Shown here one piece after another: positions 19,314 to 29,639 of a DNA stretch of 64,000 bases. Position numbers and translations under genes: made by a program. Below the pieces are notes generated by a model. That model saw only the letters and a list, made by a program, of their open reading frames with translations, searched no databases and had not been told where the DNA came from. The stretch lies in assembly GCA_020975725.1 (NCBI GenBank), contig QXJR01000022.1, positions 372,001-436,000 of the forward strand, in the 5' to 3' direction. The first letter of the stretch is position 1. Every line of letters starts with the position of its first letter. This stretch comes from Picocystis sp. L7. Its lineage: Eukaryota > Chlorophyta > Picocystophyceae > Picocystales > Picocystaceae.

Positions 19314-19373
19314 CGCGTCGGAAACTGCGCCGACCCTCGTGTTTTCGCTAGGGTTTATCTTCGGTGGTCTCGA

Positions 19374-19387
19374 GGTTAACTCGTTCG
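19374..19387. promoter_or_regulatory. GGTTAACTCGTTCG element in a bidirectional promoter
   Basis: The element sits in the ~100 bp between the CCDC12 start (19313) and the CCDC39 start (19416). Its last 12 bases recur exactly at 748-759 in another divergent spacer. Confidence 0.45.
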
Positions 19388-19415
19388 AAAACTCCGGTCC
19401 TTGCCGACACCGGAC

Positions 19416-22079
19416 ATGTCGCATGTGTGGTCGCATGTCCCCTCGAAGCAGGTGGCTTGGACGAAGAATGGGATCGCAGAGGCGCGAATGGACGTGGAAA
19501 GAGCAAGGGAAGGTATGGATGGCGACTGTTTCGTGGCGGGAGAGGACCTGCCCGCGTTCGCCGATCGACGATGTCACGCCATGGTGCGACGGCTGCACGA
19601 GAAGGAGGCCGAGCTGCAATCCTTGACCAAGGAAGTGGAGGACGAAAAGTACAGGAACAAGTCCATGGAACAGCACAGAAGAGTGGTGGAACAAGAAATA
19701 CGAGCCATGCAGGAGGCCGTGAACGCAAGCACCAGCGAATGGGAATCGACCAGGCAGCTCAAGCACGTTTCCGAGATGCAAATCCGAAGGCTGCGCCGCG
19801 AACACGTGGGATGCAAGAAGGAAATCGAACACGTGCAAAAGAGGAGAAGTGAAATGCACTCTCGATTGCTCGCCGGAAGAGAGAAGGCGAAGGTATTCCA
19901 GCAGGAGAAGAAGTGGAGCGCGTCGGAAGTGTCGCAATGGATGGAGGGAGCCAAAGCTCTGCTCGAGAGCAAGGAGGTGGCGATCAAGATGACGAAGAAG
20001 CAGGAACAAGAGATGCGAAAGGCGGACCTAAAAATCAAGAAGGCCTCGGAAGACCTCATGCGTAAGGAGGAAGACCTGAGACAGGAAGTCTCCAACGCGC
20101 ACTGCGCACAGGCGGAACTGAACAGCACCGCTGCCGAGCTGAGGACGCTCCAGAGGGACTGCAAATCCTTGGCCAAGCGCTGGATGGATGCAGAGGCGGC
20201 GTTCACCAACCAGGAGAAGCAGATCGAACAGCTGAAGCACGAACAAGGTGAGGAGCATCGATCCACACACGTGCACAAGGAACAGGTGGCGTCGCTCCAG
20301 GTCCAGCTGAGAGGGCTCCAACAATCCATCCAGGCCGCTTCCAAAGCTTCCAAATCCACGCAATCCGACCTGGAAACCACTGCACTATTCGTAGAACAGC
20401 ACCAGCAGAAGCTTCGGTCCTCCCAGGACGTGCTGGAAGAGATACATCACCAAAGCGACACAGTCCAGAAGGACAAGGAAGAGCTCCTGGCCAAGTTGCA
20501 CGAGGACCAAGAATTGGTGGACAAGTTGACCTTGCACCTGGACCAATTGACCAGGAGATTGAAGAAGAAGGAGAAGGCAACTTGGAAGAGGCTCAAGCAC
20601 ATGGAAGAACGCGATTTCCAGAATGCAGAGCTGGAGCAGGAGCTTGCCAAAGAGAAGGCATGTTTGCATCGCAGCCAACAGGAGCTGGAGGCCAAGAAGC
20701 AGCGGCTGCAGAAGGAGCGGCAACGTGTGGAAGGATTGGTTGTGGAACGAGAAGGTCTGGAACAAGACATCCAAGGCAATCGACGTTTGTGCAAGAACTT
20801 GGATGGAAAGATCAAGGACCTGTCCAACAAGCTACATCGACAAGAACTTCAGCTCAACAAGCTGGTAGAGAAGTTGGACCACGTGGAATGGAAGGCACTG
20901 AGAGCTCAAGGAGCGAGAACACACAGCGAAAGGCAAGGATTGCAGCAGCAGGTGGAAGGTCTGTCAACCGACTTGAAGCATGCAGAACAAGGTGTGGCTG
21001 CCATGAACAAGGACATCCGTCAGATGGAACAAGACATGAAAGCATTGACGATGCACAAGGAAGCACTTGCACAGGAGTTGGCCAAGCGCCAGACAGAATG
21101 CATGGAGGAGGAAATGTGCATCGATTCGATGCGCGCAGAAATCGATCGGTGCCAGGCAGAACGAGACAGCTTGAGCCATCAACTCAAGCTCCAAGAAGAC
21201 GATGTAATTCGATGTGCGCGAGAATTGGAAATAGAAGAAGCAAGTCTGCTCCAGAAGAGAAAACACCACCAAGACCTGCAACGCTCACTGGAAGTTTACC
21301 GCACAGAATCGGAGAAGGAGAAAAAACACAAGATGAGGCTACTCAAAGAAATCGAAGAAGAGATCCGCACGGCGAACATAGAAGTCCAAAACAAAGAGTT
21401 GAAATTTAGCAAACTGGAATCCAAGCTTGAAGTCCTGTGTCAGCGACTCCCGTTGGATGACCACACTAACCACGATGCCAATGCAGGCGTGCGTCATCCA
21501 GCTACAGTTTTGGAGGAGAGAAAGCTACTGGAGGGACAGAAAGAAGAATTGTCAAGCCAGTTGCAGAACTGTCAGGATGAAGTTGCCAAGCTGGAAGAGG
21601 CCCTGGCGGATATGGTTGCCAGCAATAGTCACTACCGCCGTATTCATTGCAGCGGGATGACCCCCGAACAACAGATAGCCCTCGGGGACAAGAAGAGGCA
21701 AGAAAATGCCCTCCAAGAGCAATTGAAAGAACTTCGAAACAGGCAGCACTCGGCTTCTCAGGAAGTTTCATTGCTTCAGCAGAAGCTCGATGGCATCCTT
21801 CAGCAGGGGCATGCGGTTGCAGAGAGCTTGGAATGCGCACTTGCAGAAAAGGAGAAGAGGGCCAAAGAAGCTTCTGCATGCCAAGTAAAAATTGATAGGG
21901 CGTGTCAGCGATTGGCGAAGGTGTTTCGCAAGGCAATTGCAACGAAAGCATCAGCTGCATACATGAAATGCTTGGGCGATCTCCACCAATCAGTCCTCCA
22001 AGAACTATCAGAGGCAGCACTACAGCACCCACAGGTTGCAGTGCAGCTTGATCAGAGGGCAGAGCTCTGTGCTTGCTAA
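19416..22079 (+). CDS. CCDC39: CCDC39, axonemal 96-nm ruler coiled-coil protein
   Basis: The single exon gives 887 residues, almost entirely coiled coil (animal CCDC39 is about 940). Beyond composition, two landmarks fit CCDC39: KKWSASEVSQWMEGAKALLE followed by a long heptad region with RTLQRDCKSLAKRWMDAE (compare 'W....LE.W.EE' and 'ERQELIKQWE'), and near the C-terminus 'SHYRRIHCSGMTPEQQ' (compare 'N.NYK.SF.KVTPS'). CCDC39 with CCDC40 sets the 96-nm repeat of ciliary doublets and anchors inner arms and the N-DRC. Its presence implies a motile flagellum. ATG 19416 is the first in-frame Met; 19488 is an alternative. Confidence 0.75.
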   Translation: MSHVWSHVPSKQVAWTKNGIAEARMDVERAREGMDGDCFVAGEDLPAFADRRCHAMVRRLHEKEAELQSLTKEVEDEKYRNKSMEQHRRVVEQEIRAMQEAVNASTSEWESTRQLKHVSEMQIRRLRREHVGCKKEIEHVQKRRSEMHSRLLAGREKAKVFQQEKKWSASEVSQWMEGAKALLESKEVAIKMTKKQEQEMRKADLKIKKASEDLMRKEEDLRQEVSNAHCAQAELNSTAAELRTLQRDCKSLAKRWMDAEAAFTNQEKQIEQLKHEQGEEHRSTHVHKEQVASLQVQLRGLQQSIQAASKASKSTQSDLETTALFVEQHQQKLRSSQDVLEEIHHQSDTVQKDKEELLAKLHEDQELVDKLTLHLDQLTRRLKKKEKATWKRLKHMEERDFQNAELEQELAKEKACLHRSQQELEAKKQRLQKERQRVEGLVVEREGLEQDIQGNRRLCKNLDGKIKDLSNKLHRQELQLNKLVEKLDHVEWKALRAQGARTHSERQGLQQQVEGLSTDLKHAEQGVAAMNKDIRQMEQDMKALTMHKEALAQELAKRQTECMEEEMCIDSMRAEIDRCQAERDSLSHQLKLQEDDVIRCARELEIEEASLLQKRKHHQDLQRSLEVYRTESEKEKKHKMRLLKEIEEEIRTANIEVQNKELKFSKLESKLEVLCQRLPLDDHTNHDANAGVRHPATVLEERKLLEGQKEELSSQLQNCQDEVAKLEEALADMVASNSHYRRIHCSGMTPEQQIALGDKKRQENALQEQLKELRNRQHSASQEVSLLQQKLDGILQQGHAVAESLECALAEKEKRAKEASACQVKIDRACQRLAKVFRKAIATKASAAYMKCLGDLHQSVLQELSEAALQHPQVAVQLDQRAELCAC

Positions 22080-22099
22080 GCATAGAAGTCTTCAATTAT

Positions 22100-23725
22100 T
22101 TACACATTGACTGCCTTAGCCTTCTGAAACATGTCCATCAAGTCTCGAAATCCATGCCCAGAGGGTCCTTTCTTCCCTCGAAGCAATTTCAACATGGCTT
22201 CGAGTTTGTCACCACCATCGTTCCCAACATGTGGGACAATTTTGTCCGGGTTTAGCCAGTCTACAAACTCCTTCATTTCGGTGAAGCTACTGTGCTCGCT
22301 GTACGGGACCTCATAAATGACCATGGTGTCTTTCTGCTGCCGGTTGGACCTTCTGCGTGCAGTTTTTGTTTGTCGCGCACCCTTCCCTGCACTCCATCCT
22401 GTTGGTCTGAAGGCCACAATCGCATTGTACCTGCCACGGTAGTACCGCAGTATGCTTTTCATCCGTTGGAAATTGATGTTCCACATGGGAACGGCGTGAA
22501 TGTTGCTCATCCTATCATTTGAAACGAGGAGGGCAGCATCCTCTGCTGATAAGTCTAGACAGGAGAGTACTCTTCTTTTCGCGACACCCACGTAGACCTT
22601 CTCGCCCAGCTGTTTTGCTAGCTCCAAAAAAATCATTTCTTTGCCTATTGTGTACGTTCCAACCAGTATGAGGGTCTTCCCATTGAACATTTCCGCCTTC
22701 ACGGCTCTTAGGACCTCCGCACAGGCTTGCTCTTGAGAAGGGAACACGTATCTGGGGTTGCAGTAGGTGGTATCCAGTATCAGGGTGCAATTTCCTCGCA
22801 CTGCATTCAAAGCTGGATAGTCTTTCATCGATGGACGGTACCTGAAATCACCCGTATGCAATACCGGGCGAGCTCCTGGGGGTTGAAAGAGGATCATGGC
22901 CGCGCCTGGGCAGTGGTTGGCATCCAGGAAGGTGACCTGCACGCCTTCGACCACAAACGGTTGGTTGAGTTCCACCACTTGCAGCTTTTCCTCGGAGATG
23001 CCCAATTTCATCTTGCAAAGGCTTGCTGTGGTTCTTGTGCAGTGAATTTTCCCTCTTTTGAACGATTTGGTGAGTCCCCCATAGTGATCCGCATGGAAGT
23101 GGGTGAGGAACCAATTCCGACAGATGATCCCGTCAGATTTCCGCCCAAACCCGTCCACAACAAACGCGGTACCAGGTATCGAAATCCACTCTGGGTTGGC
23201 AAAACTTTTCGCGGGGGGTGGTCCCTGCGCCTTGGCAACCGTGAACTCGGTGCTGCTGTGTCCCTGGAAGAAATCCGTGATCCTGTTCCTCTTTTCTTGC
23301 TCCTTCCTTTCCCCGTCTATGTCCTCTTCGACGTAAATGACCTCCCGCGTGTCTTTCTGCACCTTGGTGGTCTCCATGGCTTGTCCAGGCAGCTCCTCGA
23401 GTCCCAGCTCTTCCACGGCGTCGAAAAGTCGCTTCTGCACGTCCGGGTGCACGATGCCCAGCTTCTCCAGGTCCTCTGAGGTCAAGTATGGCAGAGCAGC
23501 CACGTCCATCTCCTCTCTGCGGAACGCTTCCACGTACTTTCCCAATCCCATGTCCATCAACCACTGGTCCAGGAAAGGCGCATCCCCACGTCCCACCGCG
23601 TCCTCCTCCCAGTCGATCTCCTCCAAGCAGCTCTGCACGTGAGATTCGCGATCCTCTGGACGCGAGAAGGAAGACGCCAGGTCCATCTCACACAAAGGAC
23701 ATCGAGCAAGCGTGCGATGCGCCAT
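22100..23725 (-). CDS. SNM1/PSO2-type DNA cross-link repair nuclease with UBZ-like finger and SAM domain
   Basis: The product is 541 residues, intronless. The N-terminus has a C2HC finger (C9, C12, H29, C33) of UBZ4 type. A SAM domain follows at about 50-107 (FLDQWLMDMGLGKYVEAFRR to the helix ending AVEEL). The metallo-beta-lactamase core has THFHADHYG at about 208-216, DANHCPGAAM and HTGDFRY. A beta-CASP/DRMBL tail includes YEVPYSEHSSFTEMKEFV. The SAM plus SNM1 combination is known from plant proteins. The family trims DNA at interstrand cross-links. It converges with CCDC39; stops are about 20 bp apart. Confidence 0.9.
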   Translation of the reverse strand: MAHRTLARCPLCEMDLASSFSRPEDRESHVQSCLEEIDWEEDAVGRGDAPFLDQWLMDMGLGKYVEAFRREEMDVAALPYLTSEDLEKLGIVHPDVQKRLFDAVEELGLEELPGQAMETTKVQKDTREVIYVEEDIDGERKEQEKRNRITDFFQGHSSTEFTVAKAQGPPPAKSFANPEWISIPGTAFVVDGFGRKSDGIICRNWFLTHFHADHYGGLTKSFKRGKIHCTRTTASLCKMKLGISEEKLQVVELNQPFVVEGVQVTFLDANHCPGAAMILFQPPGARPVLHTGDFRYRPSMKDYPALNAVRGNCTLILDTTYCNPRYVFPSQEQACAEVLRAVKAEMFNGKTLILVGTYTIGKEMIFLELAKQLGEKVYVGVAKRRVLSCLDLSAEDAALLVSNDRMSNIHAVPMWNINFQRMKSILRYYRGRYNAIVAFRPTGWSAGKGARQTKTARRRSNRQQKDTMVIYEVPYSEHSSFTEMKEFVDWLNPDKIVPHVGNDGGDKLEAMLKLLRGKKGPSGHGFRDLMDMFQKAKAVNV

Positions 23726-25408
23726 CGTCGACGCGACGCGACGCGTCGACGTCGATTCGCAGTGGGAGGATTTCAGGTTCCAACAGGTACAAGCAATTGT
23801 GTGCCCAACGGGGATGAAACGTATATGGATGGCGATGGAGTGGTACCCTACATGAAGCACAAGCACGTCCAACCACGTGGTCGAATGGCATCCAACGCAC
23901 GTGCGTGCGAGACCGGGTGTGGCACATGAAGCGGCGGCGGCGAGATGTCTTCAAGGTTGCTGTGCAAATGGTCAAATAGGAAGAGATCGGCGTTCTTCCT
24001 CCGAACTTGTCAAGGATACAACGGAGGAGGAAGAGTGGATGCGCTAAGGACTCGCTGAAGCATGGAAACCGCAAGATGCGTCACATGTCCACATTGGCAT
24101 GCAAGTTGAGAATTATGACCTTTGAGAGTGCGTTAGCACGAACCGATGCGTTTTCCCGTTTCATTGGACGCTTGAATCTCATTTCCCTTTGCTACACCTT
24201 TCCGCTAGAGGCTTGAGTCTGTGTTCTCGCACGCTTTGCTTCCTCTCCAATTCAAGGCATCCCATGCGAAGCGCTAATCTTTCACAAGCATCAAGAGAAA
24301 TCGTCCACCATGTCATACTACAAGCAATGCTGTTCGAATCGAGTACGCCTTTCCAAGCCCGAAGGAAAACATGGAATGTCAATTCTGCGTCCAAGGCAAA
24401 CGTACACCGCCTTGGAAATGCCCGCCTAAGCTTGCAACGGACACAATAACAACATGAAAGAGAAAACATGGATCACAGGTGCATTCGCCAAGCCATGGGG
24501 GTTGAAGTTGGCGTCCTACAATGTGCCGTTGGTGGCTTTCATCAAGAAATTGACGGGGCGAAAGAGATGCTTCAACGCTCAAGCTTGTCGACACATGTTC
24601 GTCCATGGTTGGAAGGAAGAACATCCGAAGAATGCACCGATTTTGCAACCAAAACAGCTAAAAAACCACTGCACCACACATATCTATCATCTCATTGCTG
24701 CAAAAGCGCGTTGTATAGCTTATACCCTAGCCCGAGCAACGATGAAATCGCAAATTACGTGATCGTCATTAGCAAAACGCCGCAATTGACATCCAAGCAC
24801 ACCTCCATCAAGTTTGATCACAACAATCACCAACGACAAACCATGGACACACAAATGCATCGAGCGGAACAAATGTCCACAAGCCACTTCCCTTTCGCAT
24901 CAAGGAATGACGTAGGAATCACGTTGGTCTTCCATCGCATGTATGGAGCGAGGAAACTTGGGCCAAGATGGAACACTTGATTTCCATTTGTGTGTACCTT
25001 CTTGGAGCGACACATGTGGCCTCGCTTATCGCGGTCGACTTTGAAGCACGTACTCAGCTGATCAAAGATTCCGCATTTTCACTTTCCGCTCGACGTGGCA
25101 ACGACCGGTGGCATGCTCGATGGCGTCTCGCCAGCGCCATCCATCATCCGTTGGGATACGAGTTGACGTCTTTCGCACCGACTTCAACCGATCGAAAACT
25201 CCAGGGCTGTCTTCGCCCGTTTCGGACCGTTGGGGCCTCCATCTCCGGTTCGCTTCCTACCGTACCCGACGAGGATTTCTCTCGGTAGCTCTTCATCCTC
25301 GGCGGGGTATGGTCCTTGGGTCCCCGGGTTCCTCTTGGGTTCGAACCCTTTTCGAATTTCGAATTCGCACGAGCATTTCGAGCCACGTTGGAGCGCATCT
25401 CGACCACG
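23726..25408. other. 1.7 kb divergent spacer, no gene recognised
   Basis: This spacer lies between starts at 23725 (minus) and 25409 (plus). The middle (about 24.0-25.0 kb) is AT-richer and has several 60-170 codon frames on both strands without known domains. The SPC25-proximal end carries TTCGAACCCTTTTCGAA (25341-25356). Confidence 0.45.
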
Positions 25409-26290
25409 ATGGCGCCGGCCGAGAAGGGTTTCGTGGATGCGTCTCTGGAAGAACTGAACGAGGAGCTGTCCTCCATGCGGATGCAGTTCGACCGATGGGC
25501 GGAGGCGCGCGAACAGGGCGTGCTCGACATCAAGGCGAACCACGACGAAAAGTTCCAGGAGACCAAAGGTGAGATCCATGGAAGCGAAGCGGACAGCGAG
25601 GCGGACGAAACGAAAACGGGAGCCGTGACTGATGCGGGGATGGAACTGTCCCTTTGTGCAGGAAAACTGTCCAAGCTGAAGAGCGACGAAAAGAAGTACA
25701 AGAAATTAGGCATCGAGCTGATGGAGCGGCTCGAAATGGAGAAAGCAGAGGAATACCGGGCCCAGCACGAAATTCATCTGCTGAAGCAACAAGAATATGC
25801 GATACCGCAGAGGATCGAAGAGCTGCGAACAATCATCGACAGGGATCTGCAAATTGCGAACAAAGCCGGGGAAGGTAGGTAGCGAGGCCCTATGCAGCAC
25901 TTTGAATCGCAACCGTGGACAAGGAATCACTGGGCTGACGAAATGTTCATCAACGCTGTAGAAATGGCAAAGTCCAGCTCCACGGCCTACAAGAAGCTAG
26001 AGGCGCTGCGTCATGCAGTGGAAGTTTATCGGGAACGGTTGGGACTGGCTTTCGAAACTGTATCTGGCTCAGAGAACTTGAAGGTATCCATGAAGTACAT
26101 TGATCCAGAGGATCCAGAGAAATGGTTCTTCTTCTCTGTCCGTGTTGGATCAGATGGAAAATATTCCATTGCAAGCTGTGAGCCGAGGGTAGGTGAAGTA
26201 GATGCTCTGCTGATGGAGCTCAATAGGAGCAACAGCTTTTGCAGCTTTGTACGAAGCATGAGAAGAAAATTCAAGGAGTCTATCCAATAG
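25409..26290 (+). CDS. SPC25: SPC25, Ndc80 kinetochore complex subunit, three exons
   Basis: Exons 25409-25568, 25662-25874 and 25962-26290 give 233 residues. The introns are 93 and 87 bp, with donors GTGAGATCC and GTAGGTAGC. The N-terminal two thirds are coiled coil. The C-terminal globular domain has LKVSMKYIDPEDPEKWFFFS, GKYSIASCEP and LMELNRSNSFCSFVRSMRRK, matching the Spc25 RWD fold ('F.F..ID..dP...f.f...Y.V..C.P', 'LN..n.f..Fv..mR'). SPC25 pairs with SPC24 and anchors the Ndc80 complex to the inner kinetochore. A CCCTTTTCGAA element lies about 55 bp upstream. The joins keep the frame throughout. Confidence 0.85.
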
Positions 26291-26398
26291 CTTTGACCAA
26301 GTCCAGCTGGTTCTTGCTCGTGGCCGCACTGCACCCTTCCAGCATAGGAAGAGATTTGACATACATTTGAGAAAGTCACGTCCGTTGGCCGCATTTAT

Positions 26399-27034
26399 TC
26401 AGGTGCGCTCCACAACGAGTAGGTCCCCACGGCTGTCCAACGAGAGCCGAATCGTATCGTCCACGTAGATGTTCTCGAACCACCCTTTTCCGAAAGGAGG
26501 CAATGGAATGCTTCCGAATTTGGTTTGTATGCGAGCTCCTTCGAACCTGAAATCGACTCGTGTGGGGGAGGTGATGCTTATTACCGAGTCCACGGTGAAG
26601 GCTCCATCCGGCGGGAATTCGATGATGTTTTGCAGAGTCGACTCCTGCACATCGATCACCTGGTATGCTTCCCCCGCCGAAGGGAATTTCTCAAAAATGA
26701 ACAGGGTCTCCTTTTCCGTGGTCCACAGCAGCTTCCACTTGGCACTGAGCACCTCCGTTGCGGTGTTTGTGGAGTCTGCGCCCAACTCTCCGAGCTCCGT
26801 GGCGCATCGAAGGATGTCTTCCTTTCGGTTCCCATCCACGCCTCGTTTCGTGCCTTGGATCAGCTGCAGGAGCTCCCGTTTCTTCTTCTGCACTTGAGGA
26901 CCGTCCTTCAGGTCCTTCCACGTCCCTTCCCACGTCTTCCACCATCCCGGAGCACTCGCACGCGTCCGAAGAGACCTCGTATGTCGCGCAATGCGCCTGG
27001 CGCCGAAACGACACGATGCCACGCGAGCATCCAT
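26399..27034 (-). CDS. PAP/fibrillin (plastid lipid-associated) protein
   Basis: The product is 211 residues. The first ~30 are Arg/Ala/Ser-rich with no acidic cluster, as in a transit peptide. Then KRELLQLIQGTKRGVDGNRK matches the opening 'K..LL.l...t.RG', SAKWKLLWTTEKETLFI matches 'G.W.LlyTT..e', and the end DDTIRLSLDSRGDLLVVERT matches the family's terminal 'd.lRi.r...G.lfVl.r'. Fibrillins bind lipids at plastoglobules and thylakoids. A minus-strand AATAAA overlaps the stop (26394-26399). It converges with SPC25, 108 bp apart. Confidence 0.85.
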   Translation of the reverse strand: MDARVASCRFGARRIARHTRSLRTRASAPGWWKTWEGTWKDLKDGPQVQKKKRELLQLIQGTKRGVDGNRKEDILRCATELGELGADSTNTATEVLSAKWKLLWTTEKETLFIFEKFPSAGEAYQVIDVQESTLQNIIEFPPDGAFTVDSVISITSPTRVDFRFEGARIQTKFGSIPLPPFGKGWFENIYVDDTIRLSLDSRGDLLVVERT

Positions 27035-27590
27035 GCTCGCTCGAATCCCATCCCAAGGGGCCGTTTTTCCCTATGGAAGGGTCCTACTCTTGCCATACGC
27101 GCAGAGGACGCCGTTTCGCACCTCTCATGCCTGGGTCGTACGTCCGATCGCCGCGGAGGATCGATGCAGTGACCGTTGGTCCGAGGGGTCCTTGAAGGTA
27201 TCGATGATGGTTGTCCCAAACGCATCGATATGTTCGATCCGTAGATCGATATCCAGGTGGGGGAGGTGGGCGCCATCCCACCGGTTTTGAATGGTTCCTC
27301 CCGACAGACGACTCATCGCGAGTCAATACACGCCGAGGACACCCATACCGGCGTGCCTCGATTCCTCGACGGTGATGATCCCCCGTTCCCCCGGGACCCC
27401 GGACCCCGATCCGGGTTCCCGAACGTCACCCGCAGAGGAGCTCCATTTCTCCCAGGTGATCGAAGATGCACTTCGCCCGTCCTCGTCGTGCGTTGGTCCT
27501 CTGCCGGACGTGGGAGGCGGTTCTCCCTGAGGACTGGCAGCACGTGCGCGCGAAGGCGAGATTCGAGATCGCGTTTGGTTTCGAGTCGCG
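27035..27590. promoter_or_regulatory. Divergent spacer between fibrillin and Csm1-like genes
   Basis: This 556 bp spacer lies between starts at 27034 (minus) and 27591 (plus). It is rich in GATCGAT-type palindromes (27160-27260) and runs of C/G. None of the longer recurrent motif families was found here by eye. Confidence 0.4.
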
Positions 27591-28915
27591 ATGTCGAGGC
27601 GAAGCTTACGAGCACGCGCCGAGGTGAACTATGACACCCACGACCAGAACATGGGATCCAAGACACCTGCCTGGCTCAAGGTGCGTGTGCGTGGGATACG
27701 AATGGGACGAGGGAAGGATCGGCGGACGGCTGACCGACCGACGCCTCGACACGCGTGCTGCGCTGTTTTCGACGGCGGGATGGGACGACGTAGAGCACGA
27801 AACGGTTCACGAAGACACCGGAACGGAAGCCTCGTGCCCCTCGGACGAAGAAAACTGCGCCTCAAGAGGTGATGAAAGACGTGACCAACGACTACGTGGA
27901 CACGACGAAGGAGAAGAAAACCGCCGAACCACCGAAGATCCCTGCTCCCAGGCCCAAGGAACAGAAGCCGAAGGCTCGGACGTCCAAAACCGTCGCCAAA
28001 CGTCCCGTGCCGAAGCCGAAGGCCTCCTCCCCGCCACCCACGCCGGATACCGTGTCCTTGGGAGATGGTTTCGAGGTGGAAGAAGCGATTCCCATACACA
28101 CGGATCCCACTCCGCCCACCAAGAAGCAAAGGGTGGAGAATGGCAGGCCAAGCAACGCATACACGCAGCAGACCGTTCCACCCACGGCTTGCCCTGCACC
28201 TGCGCCGGCCGCTCTGCCCGTTCCGTCCACGAAGAGCACCAAGGATGTGGGTCCTTACTCTGCCGCCTACAAGAAGCTCAAGGAAGGGCACGAGAAGCTG
28301 CAGAAGAAATACAAGGAAATCAAGGCCATGAAACTCTCCGAAGTGGAAAAGATGCTCAAGGAACAGAGCAGCCACGTCAAGGAGCAGGGGAAAATCGCCA
28401 ACAAGCTTGTCCAGGAATACAAGAAAATCGCCGAGCAAGCGGAAGCATCAGCCAGGGGTCTGTCCACAGACCTGAAGGCCAGGATCGACTCGCTGAATGC
28501 TGAAAACGCCGAGTTGAAGAAGACGTTAACCGAGAAGGAGGGTCGGTTGATGTACTTGGAGCAGCATGCAAGGGAAATGGAAGGTCGAGTCAATTCCCAG
28601 ATTGCAGCCACGAGCAGCGGCGCAGTAGCCGCTTTAGAGTTCATGACAGGGCTGAGGCCAGTAGGAGCACCTAGCGACGGCAGAGTCACACTCACACACC
28701 CAGGTACTGGATTCAGATTTCAGCTGGGTGCCGCAGATCCTCCTTCTGACGACGAGGAGGACGACAATGGGGAAGATCAGGAGTTGGCGTATTACCCACT
28801 CAAGCTGGGTCGTGCGCGTGGCGTGCTGCCCGCTTTTCTGGAGGAAGAGATCACGTTCGGGCGCTCCCAGCTTCCCACGCTCATCAGCAAGCTCCTCAGC
28901 GCATTGCCCAGCTGA
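27591..28915 (+). CDS. Coiled-coil protein with RWD-like C-terminus, Csm1/Pcs1/TITAN9-like
   Basis: Exon 1 is 27591-27680 (30 codons) and exon 2 is 27869-28915, phase 0, 378 residues in all. The N-terminus MSRRSLRARAEVNYDTHDQN then GSKTPAWLK is basic. A Pro/Lys-rich linker precedes a coiled coil at about 150-270. The C-terminal globular part has LEFMTGLRPV, GFRFQL, ELAYYPLKLG, LPAFLEEEITFGRSQLPTLI, the strand order and 'LP..L.eeitF' of Csm1-type RWD domains; the plant DUF7806 group has a similar end. Csm1/Pcs1 clamps kinetochore microtubule sites or rDNA in yeasts. Function here is inference, supported by neighbours SPC25 and SMC1. Confidence 0.5.
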
Positions 28916-29119
28916 TCCTTTTCACTCTGCACATCTCTAGTTCTGCAATCCACAACTCCTCCCTTGGACCTCACTCGAAGCCCCTCTTGCCTTGCTCTTT
29001 CTTGGACCGTCCGACCCCATCCCGTGCTCAGGTCGTGCTTTGGCCGTGCTACAGCCGTGCTGCTGCGCGTGCTGCGCTCTCTGGACCGTCCATTTCTTGG
29101 TTCGCGCGCACGTGCTTCC

Positions 29120-29557
29120 ATGGCGGAGCGGAACGGGCACGTTCGCGGACGGAGCCACGAGAAGAGCGCCAAGGACCACCTGTGGTCCCTGCTGGCGCAG
29201 AACGAACGGGAAAGCGATGCCTTGCGAACCGCAGCCGAGAACGCAGCGAACAGGAAAGAACAGCTGCAAAACGAGGTCCTGGAGGAAGAGGCAAAGCTCG
29301 AAGACGAAAGCGAGAAGAAGAAAGAGCTGCAGGTGGAGCTCGAAGGTCTGCAAGCGGAGCTCAAATCCCTGCAAGATGCGGAACGACAAGCCCAGCAGGA
29401 GCTGCACCTGGAAGAAGAGAAGGGCGAGGAATGGCAGAGAGAGATCCAGAAGCTCCAAGAAGAAACGGAACGAGTGAAACGCAGCTTCGTAGCAAGAAGT
29501 CACCAAGCCGTTGCAGAGTTGGATCGGCTCGTATTCGGGACCATGACCATGGACTGA
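29120..29557 (+). CDS. Short orphan coiled-coil protein
   Basis: The product is 145 residues, from about residue 15 onward a near-continuous charged heptad repeat (NERESDALRTAAENAANRKE to RVKRSFVARSHQAV), ending LDRLVFGTMTMD. No globular domain is present. It sits between the Csm1-like gene (204 bp upstream, same strand) and SMC1 (convergent, about 80 bp). Coiled coils of this size occur in kinetochore, HAUS or tether complexes, but the sequence alone does not choose between them. Upstream in-frame codons to 28964 exist; ATG 29120 is preferred because it starts a hydrophilic helix without low-complexity sequence. Confidence 0.55.
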   Translation: MAERNGHVRGRSHEKSAKDHLWSLLAQNERESDALRTAAENAANRKEQLQNEVLEEEAKLEDESEKKKELQVELEGLQAELKSLQDAERQAQQELHLEEEKGEEWQREIQKLQEETERVKRSFVARSHQAVAELDRLVFGTMTMD

Positions 29558-29639
29558 AGATGAAAAAGAACTGACCTTGTGCAAAGTAAATGTGAGAAGC
29601 GTGGTGATTCTGTGCTGTTACAGGGAGAGAAGGCGCCTA

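Noticed and set aside
25320-25360. Possible tRNA at GGGTTCGAACCC
   Set aside because: Only two or three T-stem pairs form, and no cloverleaf can be drawn; it fits the recurring TTCGAA-rich promoter sequence better.
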